From: Anaspis maculata
Lineage: Eukaryota; Arthropoda; Insecta; Coleoptera; Scraptiidae
Assembly (NCBI GenBank): GCA_949128115.1
Contig: OX421961.1
Span: 127,103,050-127,167,049 of the forward strand
Length of the DNA stretch: 64,000 nucleotides
Direction of reading: 5' to 3'
Below, piece after piece: positions 12,712 through 24,479 of this stretch. A program made the translations under genes and the position numbers. Every line of letters begins with the position of its first letter. The first letter of the stretch is position 1. The notes below the pieces were generated by a model. That model did no database searches and was not told where the DNA came from. It was given only the letters and a program-made list of their open reading frames with translations.

Positions 12712-12869
12712 TTCTCAAGACGGAGGTGGGAATAAAGAGACGCAGTGGCAGACCCAGGTTAGATTATTGCTCCCAGATAGTTATAGGGATGTGGGATGAT
12801 TGATTGACCTTTAAGGAAGTGCGTAGGTTAGCGCATGATAGGAAGGGATGGAGACACGCATTCAACTAG
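12712..12869 (+). pseudogene. LINE ORF2 C-terminal tail
   Basis: The frame reads GIKRRSGRPRLDYCSQIV, one in-frame TGA, then TFKEVRRLAHDRKGWRHAFN and a TAG at 12867. The G-R-P-R-x-x-W/Y ... A-x-D-R-x-x-W-R layout is the familiar extreme C-terminus of non-LTR retrotransposon reverse transcriptases, just upstream of the 3' UTR. Nothing of the RT core is present, as expected for 5'-truncated LINE insertions. The internal stop makes it dead. The clade is not resolved. Confidence 0.6.
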
Positions 12870-13575
12870 TCTTAGGACTGAGAACTTTGTGATGATGGTG
12901 AGCATCGGTGGCGTCAGAAAATTTTGGCGGCCTCTTCAAAATAAAGACAATATTTTCAGACATATACGGTATCATTGGCACTGCTGGATCAGATTTGACG
13001 GCTCATTTTGAAGAGAATATTAGAATCTGAAATACGACAGACTTTTGTACAACTACGGCTTTTGTTACAAAAAAATTAACGGATGAGTCGAAAGTGAGGC
13101 TGGATATGCTGATTGCTATAAATTCCAAGATTGCTTTCTTTTCCAAACGATTTTCGTGTTTTCTCTTCTGAATGAAAGAGAACAAATGGGGTAGAAATGT
13201 ATGGTGTCAAACTGCCTACTTATATGATTATATGACAAAGGAGATTATTTTCTTATGCCCTAGTTTGTTCTTCCTGGCGCCTGTGCTGTGTTATATTGAT
13301 GCATTTTAGAGAGCGCATATTTCAGAGAGACAAATTGTGGACTCCTTGTTGAATAACGCTGTACAAATCCTGTAAATGGATGGAAGAGGAAATCTCAATT
13401 GTACATACTTGATTATCAAAACTCAATAACTAATGGGATCTGCTCTTGAAGCCCCCCACCCCTAAATGCCTAGGCGTTTTCGTGGCATGCTTCTGATGTA
13501 ATCACATGTGGGCAATCAATTATATTCCCCGTGGTTCCTGCTAGTGGTTCTTCATGTGAAAAGCTCTATTGCAGG

Positions 13576-13735
13576 AGGTCCCATCCATACGTGTTCAATG
13601 GGGCTTATATCAGGCAACATGGTCGGCCACACAATGCGTCTGACTTTGCTTTTTCTAAAAAAGTCGTTCACTACTACCGCGGTACGATGTAGTCGAGCAT
13701 TATCATCCATGAATAAAACTTGCTCATATCAAATT
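13576..13735 (-). pseudogene. Tc1/mariner-type transposase fragment
   Basis: Read on the minus strand this gives YEQVLFMDDNARLHRTA, then VVNDFFRKSKVRRIVWP and PDISPIEHVWM. MDDNAR.H carries the second catalytic Asp of the DDE/D triad, and SPIEHVW carries the third acidic residue, about 34 residues later, as in Tc1-like DD34E enzymes. The N-terminal DNA-binding helix-turn-helix regions and the first Asp block are absent, and the frame decays on both sides. A clear family match, but a non-functional relic. Confidence 0.75.
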
Positions 13736-14817
13736 CCTTAGGCTGTACAATCACAGGCATCGATACTTCCATACAGAATCATCAAAGTTTCTATGTGAAA
13801 AGTGCAACCATAGAGTTCAGAAAATGTTGAAAGCGGCTCTGAAGTTTTTTTCAACGACTCTACTATTTCTGTCAAGGCCAGCTAGAACCTGAGTTAGGAG
13901 TTGCTGAGTAATTGTCAGTCATTGGACATCAGATTCACTTTTGATCTAGCTTCCATACTTTCGCCGCCAGGGGGCGTCAAGACTTTTAAATTCGCGAATA
14001 ATGGAAATTTGATTTACTCACATCGTGAAGGTGCGTCAGGCTGTTCCACGGCTCGGAGCTGTTACACAGGAATCCATATTTCTTTCCATTTCCACTTGTC
14101 GTTAGCATCAAGATCTGCAACAGATTTGCCTGTAGTTTGAAAAAAAAGTTTGACCTTCTTAACAAACGTGATTGAAAAGAACATATAAAATTACACAGAT
14201 CAGATCAGACATTACACAGGTCAACCATATGCACTAACATGTCAGAAGTGTCAACTTCACTGTATAACTGTCACAAAAGCGTGAGCATTCTTTGATCAGC
14301 AGCAATGAACAACTTTGAATCAGGATCAGGATCCTGTCAAGTTATATACATTCACTTTTGAATTATTCATGTCAAAATTGAATTGTGAGCTCAACATTCA
14401 CGCAGATTAACTTCAAGAGCGGACATTATAGTGCCCACGGATAGATGGCACCACACAGGCATCTCACACATCGACTGTTTCCTTGTGTGTACTTGGGTGA
14501 CCTTCGAACGTTGCATTGTTAAAGTGACACAGCCACAGCTACCGGATATCATACTTCGCGATTTGCAGAATGCTCCATTTTTATTAAAAGAAAAGTAGAG
14601 AAATATATGAACAGTTCAACGACAAATCAATCAAAAATGCATTGGACGCGATCATTTCCGAATTTCGTACAAAGGGATGATATCATATATTAACACTATT
14701 GACAGATGCCCATTATGTTCGATATTATAATAAAAGAATAAGGCAAGATATTCATATTTTATGTTGTATATTTCTGTCTTTGATTGTTTCAATATAAAGA
14801 TGTTCTTTCGGTTTTTT

Positions 14818-15083
14818 TTAGACAGGAACGTAAAAACAGCGGGAGTATATTTTTGTCGCAACGTTTCGCCGACTAACGACGGCTTCGTCAGGCGAATGAA
14901 ATGTATAAAAAATGGATAATCATGTAAAAAAACGTCAAAAAATTATGAGCGGTAGATAATACTTGACGTTTTTTACACAATTATCCATTTTTCAAACATT
15001 TTATTCGCCTGACAAAGCCGTCGTTAGTCGGCGAAATGTTGCGATAAAAATGTACTTCCGCTGTTTTTACGTTCCTGTCCAAA
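14818..15083. mobile_element. Foldback element with hammerhead-like motif in its arms
   Basis: Arms start ttagacaggaacgtaaaaac and end gtttttacgttcctgtccaa, pairing over roughly 100 bp each. On the minus strand the left arm contains CTGACGA (14885-14891), stem GCCG / CGGC around an 8-nt loop, then GAAA (14864-14867), which is hammerhead core spacing with one extra A before stem II. The right arm (+) has the same layout but CTGACAA (15009-15015). The segment after GAAA lacks a canonical helix III with UH, so catalytic activity is unlikely. Confidence 0.55.
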
Positions 15084-15299
15084 AAACCCAAAAGGACATT
15101 TTTATATCAAATTTATATTTTAATTATAAGAGTTTAAACGACACACAGGCTATCCACATACGACATACGTTTCAATTTGTGGAACGTCTGATGATGAGCT
15201 GCAATATTGAGCTTGATTCAACTCACCAAACTCATTATTTTCTACACAAACGTCAATTTTCACAGCGTACTTCAATGAAAAATTGATGAAATTGATTAT

Positions 15300-16710
15300 A
15301 CAGTAGCAATTTTTAGTATCTAGGCTTGAAAATGTATAAATATATACCGAAATTTAAAGGAGCGAGTGGCAGAAAGGTAGGTTGTAAAATGAGAAATATT
15401 ACATAACTAGCGGGCAAAAAAAAAGACAGATGCGTACAGAAAAGTGACACCTCAAAGCTGTCAACGCAGATAATAAAAAGAACGTATTTTTTGTAAGAGC
15501 CGCCTAAAATAAAAATTGCGGCACGTTAGGTAGGTGTCTTCCTGCACCTGGTCTATTAGCTGATTACCTAATTAAATTACATCTTAGACGTGCAATCATT
15601 TATTTTATTCTATGATTGACGACTTATTCAATCACATTTGACAAGTTATACCGACGAGTAGGTGAGGTAGCAGTGATCAATCAAAATCATGCAATTTCCT
15701 GTTCATGAATCGTTACATGGAAAGCTTCTGATCACGGCATAAATTTTACACTTACATTACTTGTGTTTTTTATGGCGGCTATAATGCTCCAAGAATCGGA
15801 AGGAAAACGTGCGGAACTGATCAGAATTCCATCACAGTATCAAGCAAAGATCTCTTTTGTATAGCCGTTTGAAAGCGGAAGATCGTCACTTTACCCACAT
15901 TTTCTCTTGCATCCATGTATCTCTGCCCATGCCTGCTTATGCCCATAAAGAATTTTCAAGAGAAAATGAGATAAAATAATGTTAACGGTCTCTAGTCCTT
16001 GTGAAGTTCAAACTGAATTTCGACAATAATTAAATCTACACACGCTATAACGAGTGTGTCACAGCCAACGACAAAATTGGCCATAAAAGACCAGTGTAAA
16101 TATTTAATTTACTTGATTTTCTATGGCGCTGAGTATATGTGTGCGTATTAATTAGCCTTTCCTGCGTATAGATGCTGGGGATTTAAGTATAGAGACACAC
16201 ATTTGAAAGTTAGTGCTTGAATGAGTTCGTAAATAAATAAATCAGAACATTCGTTTTCGAAATTAGCATATCAAATACAAATATCCTCGAGATACATAGT
16301 GTGGGACTTCGGACTTTCACTGAATTAGATGCAAAACAAGAGCGAGAGTTTCCAAATTTTGAGGGAGTTTTGGAAGAATCTTTTGCTATCATTTTTGTTC
16401 CAGCTTATCAGCAGGCTGGTTGGACACCGCCTACGCACCTACAACGTACTACCTATCCCAAGATAACTTGCGAAATTCACCTAATCAAAAGTAGAACATA
16501 CCCGCTTGGATACTTGCGAATAATAATCTAATCTGAAACTACGAGTATCTCTACCTTAGTGTAAATAATAAGTTCCTCTGAACGGACTATGTCAGGCGTG
16601 TGCTGGGACCCCAAAGAGGGCCCGGGCGAATTCACGTCAAAAGACCCTTTGGGACAGAACCTCCCCAATAGGGTGTTAGTAGTTAACTTGATCATCCGTA
16701 AATAAAGTTA
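15300..16710. other. Intergenic, no gene recognised
   Basis: No open frame or RNA gene stands out. Taggtacc-type short repeats are scattered through it. Confidence 0.4.
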
Positions 16711-16950
16711 ATGGAGTAAGTAAATAATATGAGTTGAGTAAATAAATGTTTCCGTATTGTATTGCTTCATTTTCATGAGGCAACCAATCATATCGTTCTT
16801 GAGTCATGATCAGTGATCACATCTTGAGTACTTAATATAAATCTGGAGTAAATAATATAAATTAAGTAATTAAATGTTTTCGTATTGTATTGTCTCATTC
16901 TCATGAAACAACCAATCATAATCGTTCTTGAGACATGATCACCAGCATTC
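16711..16950. repeat. Two tandem units of about 125 bp
   Basis: Blocks reading gagtaaataa...tccgtattgtattg...tcatgaggcaaccaatcat...gttcttgag are repeated once with moderate divergence. Non-coding tandem duplication. Confidence 0.6.
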
Positions 16951-17426
16951 GCTTGAACCTAGGAGACTGTGAATACCAAATATACTCAATTATGTGAAAA
17001 CCTACTCACATCTTTGATCAGATGTTTCGATTGATTTTCAAAGCGTTCTATGCCTTTTCAACTTCAAATTGGGACTAATCAATCTCAAACTAGGAATGAA
17101 CGATTTCAAAGTAGCATTAAATAACTTCAAATTGAAACCGATGATTATTTCAGTTCCAGAAAAGCAACTCTGTAGAGAGAATAGTAGTTTCTGAATTTCT
17201 CGTAAAAAAATACTTTTTACAACTTTGACTTTTCTAGGCGAAAACTAAGAATGTATACCTGCTATTTCTGGAATCAAATAATCAAGGATAGGTACATATG
17301 TCTTCAGTGTCAAACTTGATCAGTGCAGTTCATCAAGTGAAGGTTTTAGGTATTGAGCCGTGACCCTGTTTGTCAAATATGATTAATTGAAATCAACTTC
17401 AAACTATTTTTTGCATTTGCGATTTA

Positions 17427-17600
17427 AATTGATTTTTCCCGCCGCAAAATGGCTGCCATAAGCCGCATGCATCCGGCCGCATGCGTTGACAATGATTGGT
17501 ATTGTTATTTCACATTGATGTCATTGGCCTGGCAATTTGGTTGTCACTACCCATTTCAAACTGCATTTGGCAGCCATCTTGTGGCGGGTAAAATCATTTT
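17427..17600. mobile_element. MITE with CCCGCC..CAAAATGGCTGCC ends
   Basis: Left end aaattgatttttcccgccgcaaaatggctgcc (17427 on) pairs with the right end ggcagccatcttgtggcgggtaaaatcattt. The interior is more GC-rich than its surroundings (tgcatccggccgcatgc). No coding capacity and no TSD defined. Confidence 0.6.
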
Positions 17601-18393
17601 TGGATTGCAAATAGTTCTGGCAGAATATCGGCGCCAAAATCCCCCCTCGGCAAGATTCTGGGCAAGCCGAGGGGCAAACCTTCCGAGTATTTCGGCCCTC
17701 GAAATCTTCCTCTGAAATGGTGATTGGCTGTTTCTAGTGACTCGTGGTTCGGAATCCGCCGTTCAAGCCGAGGTTCAAGCATTAAACAGCCAAAGTGTCG
17801 AATCGTGTTCTTGCAGAAAATGACAAAAAACAGCAAAATGAGTGGTTTTGTTCAAAAAAATATGCTTCAGAAACGAATAATAAGGAATAAAGCATAGGCT
17901 TTCAAAAATAAAGTTTCAAAATCTGTTTCCCGTGATAATTTTGAAACTTCTTGGCCGATTCTACATAGTCAGATTTGGCAAGTTAGCAAAATTTTGATTC
18001 AAGGCTTCGTTTTTGAGACATTCATGTCTAAATGTTTGGATAAACATCTGGAAACCGAAAGCCGCAATTTCATAGTATCGAAGATTTTAATCCAAGAATA
18101 TTCACGATTTCACAATAGGGTGATTGCATGGAATTTGGTTTACCTTTTGACCGTCAGGAACGTGACAGTCGCTGGGGGATTTTGCTTTGGTTCGGTTGGT
18201 ATGGTGACAACTGACACCTGTCCGACAGATCCAAAGCGTGAGACGCACTGGGACTGGGGCACAAAACAAATGAAAAATGGCAATTTTCAGTGGTTCATAG
18301 ACAAGGTGGTGATGGATGATGGATATGAATAGTGAAATTATTTAAAATGGAAAAGTTAACGCTTTTGAGCAGCACTGCTTTGATATAATTCAA

Positions 18394-18487
18394 CACCACC
18401 AACGAAACGGTATTCGAGGCAATACCCCGACAATGATGAGACTCGAATAAGGTCGAACCACGTATCTGTCGGGTTTCGTTGGTGGTG
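18394..18487 (+). ncRNA. Degenerate hammerhead-ribozyme-like structured element
   Basis: Visible pairing: outer helix of 15 bp (caccaccaacgaaac 18394-18408 with 18473-18487), side hairpin ggtatt/aatacc (18409-18426), then helix CCGACA/TGTCGG (18427-18432 with 18467-18472). These enclose a hammerhead-sized core: aTGATGA (18433-18439; A in place of the invariant C), stem II GAC/GTC (18440-18442 with 18452-18454), GAAC (18455-18458; C in place of the last A), then CACGTATC ending at 18466. The CACGT(A)TC segment resembles CACGTGTC in the better copy at 34203-34210, so the two look like relatives. Two core substitutions would abolish cleavage. The compensated long helices argue that the RNA fold was once selected. 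Confidence 0.5.
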
Positions 18488-18889
18488 CTCGGCGATCTGA
18501 CGTGCGGGTTTTCTCATTCAAATGAAATTATTGTAGCGACTTTAGCGTTAGATAATGTAAGGTTAACAAAATGTCAGATATTTCCTGTCAAAAATTGCGT
18601 ATTTGACAGACGATTCGCCTTTTTCCATCACCACTGGAAAAGTCCCTAGGTCAAAACCCCCTCCACCTACATGCAATTACCCTATTAAGATAGGATTACT
18701 AGGCCTTTTAAGTTGAGAAACCATTATTCGGGCTGAGAAACAACAAGCTTTCAAAACATTAAATTTTAAGGCCCTTTTTTTGGCTTCTGAATTTTCCCAA
18801 AAAAAACAACACTGGTCTTTTTCAAAATTTTAGTTTACCTAAGCTAAGGCCCCTTGAAAGTGCGGTGTTTTCCAGGTATATCTCAAAAT

Positions 18890-19354
18890 ACCTGCCTAGA
18901 ATTCAATTCCCTTCAATTTGATGTTTCACAAAGTAGGAAGTGTCATTTTAGATTTTGAAGTTGGGGTGGGGGAGTGAAGAGGTGAATTTGGGTGGCACTT
19001 TTTACACAGAAAATTTTCTCCCCACTGAAAAGAATTAAGAGGTCAAGAATATTACATTGGAAACTCAGACAATTTTAGGAAGAAGGGGGGTGAGGTTGGA
19101 AGTTATAGAAATATTTTATCCAGAAAGAGAATTCAATTCTCTTAAATTTGATGTATCGCAAGGTGGGTGGTTTCATTTGAAACTTCGAAGTTGGGGTGGG
19201 TGGGGGTGAGGGGGCCAAAGATAGAAATTTGCCAATGTATGTTTCAGATGTCCCCCCTCGATATAAAAATCGACCTGTCTGAGCTTTTTTAAAAAAAAAT
19301 GAGGTGAAATGTCCGAGAACCCCTCTGTTCTGTTTTCGTTGGGCCACCCTGTAT
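18890..19354 (+). mobile_element. Solo arm of the 41.5-43.5 kb foldback family
   Basis: The run from about 19050 (gaagaaggggggtgaggttgg...gatgtatcgcaaggtgggtgg...tcagatgtcccccctcg) to gggccaccctgtata at about 19338-19354 matches the right arm at 43190-43476 in the same orientation. A more diverged related block precedes it at 18890-19050. No partner arm is visible nearby. Confidence 0.6.
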
Positions 19355-19359
19355 ACTAC

Positions 19360-20380
19360 GGAACTATTGAGCTGGCCCAGTCAGGAAACAGAACTGAAAT
19401 CGTGTTTCGCAATCAGATATTATTGCAAACCTATCGACTTTTTGGACCAAGGCAACTTCACTCTTGTGCAGTTAACACTTTGTTGACAATGATACCTTCC
19501 GGATGTTATGTCTAAAGTAGGTATAAAATGCCATGAAAATGATTATTGTTTCAACAATTACAATGCTTTGGTTATTACACAACCAGGAAGGTGGAAAGCT
19601 AGACGACTCTTGATGTGAAGGCGGTCTGATCAGCCGGTAATAATTTTAATTGTTAGCAATTAAAAAAAATACTGGTGTTAGAGAATAGTATATAGGTACC
19701 TACGCAGTTACGCAGGTATTTGATTAGATGATACAATAATATGTAATATAATATCACAATCTCAATTCTCTGAGAATAATGATGATAATAGCTAATTGAA
19801 TTTGGTGAGAATTAAAAGTTGAGGAAATACAATAAAGGAAACAAATTTTTCTAAAAGCACCTACTCATGCTGTCGGATAAGTTGCATAAGAAATCCAGAC
19901 GATTGCGGTGGCCTGGAATCGGCGCTCGGCAACTCGCGGGGCCTCCATCGAATTCCAGCGAAAACTATCGAAATTGATTTTCGTTCCATATTTTGGTTGG
20001 TTAGTCAATTCTGCCGTTCTTCATAATATCTGAAATAGCGTAATACATAGTTTAATAATTTCTTGATTAAAGGTACTCAGTCGTTAAAATTGAAAGCTTA
20101 TAAGCGAATAAAAAGGCACGAATAATTCCGGCTTCAAGTTTCCTGTTTCTTTAATTGAACAATCGGCGTTCACCATAAGAGGATCGAAAGTTTTGTTGGT
20201 AAAAAAGTGTAACACGTACGTATGTACCTACAATTCAGAATAAGGAAGACATGCATCAAGAAGCACATTTAATTTGGATAATATGTTAGGAAACGCAAAA
20301 AACTACTACAACAGATGTAACTTCAGGTACCTTTTTCGAGCAAAATGGACGAAAGTAAGGCATCTCAATTAATCAAAAGC
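19360..20380. other. Intergenic, no gene recognised
   Basis: AT-rich sequence without family-like open frames or visible repeats beyond short taggtacctac tracts. Confidence 0.4.
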
Positions 20381-20383
20381 CAG

Positions 20384-20917
20384 TTAGCGTTCTAATGGGT
20401 GAAGTTTATGGTGTTCTAACAATTTCAGGTCTGTCGCGTACGACTTGATGGATCGTATTTCTAGATTTGTTTCGCTTCTGCTCAAATTTGCCATTTTGAT
20501 ACATCGAAGGCCAAGGGCCAAGTGTGCAGAAAATGTAGGTTTCGGCAACTGCCATCCACCTGGTGCACTTTTTTCCCATGGAAATTTTCGTCCATCGCAC
20601 CCAACGTGAATTCCCCAGACGTGAATCGATTCATTTCCAAATCGAAGAGAAATTTCAAGATTTCGTAACGCAATGTCACGGTCACGTCGAAGAGCATACC
20701 GGAAAAAAGTAAACCAAGGTCGCCATAAATTACAAACGAAAGAAGAGAGTGAAAAGCGCATCTCTGAATCGACTATCATTACGCTCTCCTGTTGTACACC
20801 GAAACCACTGGACTGGATTTCCGGCGGGATGGAAAAGATCCCACCACTTTCACTAGGTATAGTTTTCGATATAGTGATGGTGAAGGTACAACCAATATAA
20901 CATGGACAAGTGGACAA
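20384..20917 (-). other. Unrecognised 177-codon open frame
   Basis: The longest open frame outside the three supported genes and their antisense shadows. It has no ATG at its left boundary (it opens with a TTG), no domain I recognise, no signal peptide and no neighbouring exons I can join. Base composition is a little more GC-rich than the flanks. It could be a relic of a transposon ORF, a non-coding transcript or chance; I do not claim it is a gene. Confidence 0.15.
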
Positions 20918-21960
20918 GTACCTACTTCAGTTTCCTGAAGACATGAAGGACGTGTCTTGAAAAACAATAGAGTTGTAGCAGTACACGGCTTGTGTAGTAA
21001 TAGTGTAACACTTGACCTTTTCGGTCATGACTCATGGAGTATAAGGTTAAATCTTTAACTTCGACGGTTAAATGCACATTGCACATAAACCCTCCGGTTT
21101 GAGCAAGAAATGCAATATCTAGAGGAATCCTTATCGGGCTGACGAGGCAGTTAGCACCTGGGTTTCTCCGACTTTTCTCTTATTGGCTTTTTCTGTGTTC
21201 AGTAGGTACTTGATTACTTTCCACGCTCTGTTTTGTCGTCGTTCTACAACTGGGTGCTGCTTCTACTACTTCGGCTGCTGCTACAATAACATAGAAAACT
21301 CGTTTGGTTACATATGTATAGTCAAATTAGGAACCTTGAGCTTTCCTCGCACATTTTCTGGAAGAACCGTGAAGGATATCCGGGAATAGGCCACTGTGTC
21401 ACACGCTTGGCTTGACAATGCTCGCCAAGATCCGCGTGTGGATGCTCTTCTCTTCGAGATTTTCTCCACTCTTCCACACACCTGCGAGCGCGCCGTCAAA
21501 AGTGAATCTTGAATCTTCATCCGATCAGGGTTAATATGCGAATCCATTTAAATTTTAATTAGCACAAGTAGTTTCTACAAAAAAGAAGCAATCAACATCG
21601 GGATAGTTATTGTTGCTGTTATCATCGCTAGAGATACTCTGGCTCTGCGCGACTTTCGCTAATTAATTTTAATAGCAGCTGGTGCTGGACTGTTGCTGCT
21701 GCTGGCCTGCTCGCTTCTCTTGATCGTTGCACATTTTTCTTGCAATGATGCAATTCTCAGGAAATTGTTACACTTTTGGATATGTACCTATATTTCTCGC
21801 GGAAGCATACTCGTTAAATTTAAAGCGCACTCGTTTGTGATCAGGTCAGAAAGAAGAGTTATGCAACGGATGGCTTCGGGAATAAATGGTGCGGAGATTT
21901 TTTCTCTCAGTTGTATAAGTGGGCATAATAGTACAGGAACAATAGTAAAAAAATCTGCAA

Positions 21961-23561
21961 AACCTCGGAAAAAATATGGACGTCCTGAAAATTTGATATT
22001 CTGTTCAGAATTGAGTGCTCTACATCATATCCAAAATCGCCAAAAATCGCACCCGGGGGTTTTGAGTTATTGGAGGGGGGGTAAAAAATTGCAACTTGGA
22101 ATGGAGGGGATAAAACTCGTCAATCCATTGGAAGCAAATACGTTATGATTCGACGCTTCATATCCCGTTGGTACCATTTTGACACAAAAAGTGTCAATCA
22201 CTGTTGAAGGGGGGGTCGTGGGGGGGCGAAGCTCTGCTAGGTGGTTCGTTTTGTTTTTCTGGCCATGTAGAACCGATCACAACAAGTTTGGTATCTTTTC
22301 CGACTAAATTCAATCTCCTAAACTCGAATCCGATCTGTAAATTTGGATGAAAACAAGTTTGAACAAGTTAACTTGAAAAACCTTGTTTTTTCTTTGACAA
22401 TTTTGACGAATTTCTTTTTTACTGTTAGAGGTGTTCATCTTCGGAAAATTTTCAGGGGTCATTAGATTGAAGTGTATTCTTCACGAAAATCATCCACTCA
22501 ATGTATAATTTTGTTTCTCGAGTTCAAAAAATCGATTTGAACTTGAGCCGGCTCGGCGCGTTGTCTACTACTGACCAGAACACTACAGCATGCGCCTTGA
22601 AATGAGAATAGCTCAAAGTTTTAGAAGAGATAACAACTCATCTTTGAAAATTTGATTATTTGTGTAGAATTGAATTCCCTATAACATAAACAAAACCGCC
22701 ATGAATCGCACTGCAGGGTTTTGAGTTATTTGAGGGGAGAGCTAACAGTTCATAGAGCACGAATCTTGAGAAAATGTTATCCTACTCCTCGAATAACTCA
22801 AAATCCTGCGGTGCGATTCATGGCGATTTTGTTTATGTTATAGAGAATTCAATTCTGCACATAAAATCAAATTTTCAAAGATGAGTTGTTATCTCTTCGA
22901 AAGTTTGAGCTATTTTCATTCAAAGGTGCATGTTCTAGTGTTCTGGTCAGTAGTTGACGACGCGCCAAGCCGGCTCGAGTTCAAATCGATTTTTTGAACA
23001 CGAGAATCAAAATTATACATCAAGTGGATGATATCCATGAAGAATACACTTCAATCCAATGACCCCTGAAAATTTTTGGACGATGAATACCTCTAACAGT
23101 GAAAAAAAATTTTTTCAAAATTGTCAAAGAAAAAAACAAGTTTTTTCAAGTTAACTTGTTCAAACTTGTTTTCATCCAAATTTACACATCGGATTCGAGT
23201 TCAGGAGATTGAATTTAGTTGGAAAAGATACCAAACTTGTCGTGATCGGTTTTACATGGCCAGAAAAACAAAATGGACCACCTAGCAGAGCTTCGCCCCC
23301 CCCACGTCCCCTTCAACAGTTATCGACACTTTTTGTGCCAAAATGGTATCAACGGGATATGATGCGTCGAATCATAACGTATTTGCTTCCAATTGATTGA
23401 CGGGCTTCATCCCCTCCATTTTAAGTTACACTTTTTTACCCCCCCCCTCCAATAACTCAGAACCCCCGGGTGCGATTTTTGGCGATTTTGGATATGTTGT
23501 AGAGCACTCAATTCTGAACAGAATATCAAATTTTCACGACGTCCATATTTATTCCGAGGTT
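21961..23561. repeat. 1.6-kb near-perfect palindrome (foldback)
   Basis: The left arm begins aacctcggaaaaaatatgg and the right arm ends ccatatttattccgaggtt. Pairing continues almost to the centre at about 22761 with arms near 780 bp. Landmarks are mirrored: caaaatcgccaaaaatcgca at about 22032 with tgcgatttttggcgattttg at about 23471, and agagcttcg at 22228 with its complement near 23290. The arms differ at scattered bases and short indels. No transposase ORF is recognised; the short ORFs inside are artefacts. Confidence 0.85.
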
Positions 23562-24270
23562 GAAATCTATCTTTCTTGTACTATAAATGTTTCCTTTGTA
23601 AAGGATATCTGTCTTGGTCTTGTATCCTTTCTCTCGGCTAAAAGTCAGAGATTGACTCATTGACTCACTTTCGTAATTACTATTTGAATATGGAACAGGC
23701 CCGTGCGGTCGGTATAATGCACGTAATTTCGGTTCGTTATGCTTGTTTCGAGTAGAATGGACCTCTTGCTCAATTATTATCTTTGAGCTTGAGTGTTTCA
23801 GTTGTCGGTTATTGATTCAACTAGGTATTAATAAGATTAACATCAGAATGCATTACTCACTTGGGAAAGTACCTACCAACATTTTGTTTAGCGTATGACG
23901 GAAATGTTTCAGTTCTTCTTTTTGTTCTCTTCCAATCCATTCTTCTACTGTGAAGTGCTGCTAAAATATTACATAAACAGGTACCTATACTGATGATATT
24001 GTATAGTGTATAGCACTACTGCCGTTTCTGCTGAATTATCAGCGGAACTTCTAATGCCAATTACCCAATTGAAAAAGTCATTTAAATCTGAAATTATTTC
24101 CTATACAAAAAAAGCACCACTCGTAGGTATTATGTAATTTTTTTGCCAACAGTCATATTTTCTGGCCTCGAAGCTCATTTCTGTACGTACAGAAATGGGT
24201 GCATACCAGTTTATGGAATGTGAAAAAAAAACAGGGAACTTGAGGTAACCAATACGAATATACAAACATA
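23562..24270. other. Intergenic, no gene recognised
   Basis: No supported feature seen between the palindrome and the MITE at 24277. Confidence 0.4.
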
Positions 24271-24276
24271 ATTGAT

Positions 24277-24441
24277 GTACAGTTGAGAGCGAAATGGTTC
24301 ATACGGCACCGCAAGGGAGTCGGCTGGATTTCAAAAATGTTAGCTGTTTGGATTGTTCTTGGATGCCAGTTTTGATTAGAGATTGGTCGTAATCAAAACT
24401 GGTATTCTGAGCCGTATGAATCATTTCGCTCCCAACTGTAC
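24277..24441. mobile_element. 165-bp MITE, family B, complete copy
   Basis: Ends gtacagttgagagcgaaatg / catttcgctcccaactgtac are inverted, with a further inner hairpin ccagttttgatta / taatcaaaactgg. One arm alone recurs at 10325-10436. Non-coding. Confidence 0.75.
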
Positions 24442-24479
24442 AAAGCAATAACCAATGGACAGTAACAATCAAGACAGAC

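Noticed and set aside
21693..22148. Leader-like Leu-rich frame as a possible first exon of the secreted protein
   Set aside because: It starts without ATG, runs into the 1.6-kb palindrome and has no convincing donor site in the required phase.
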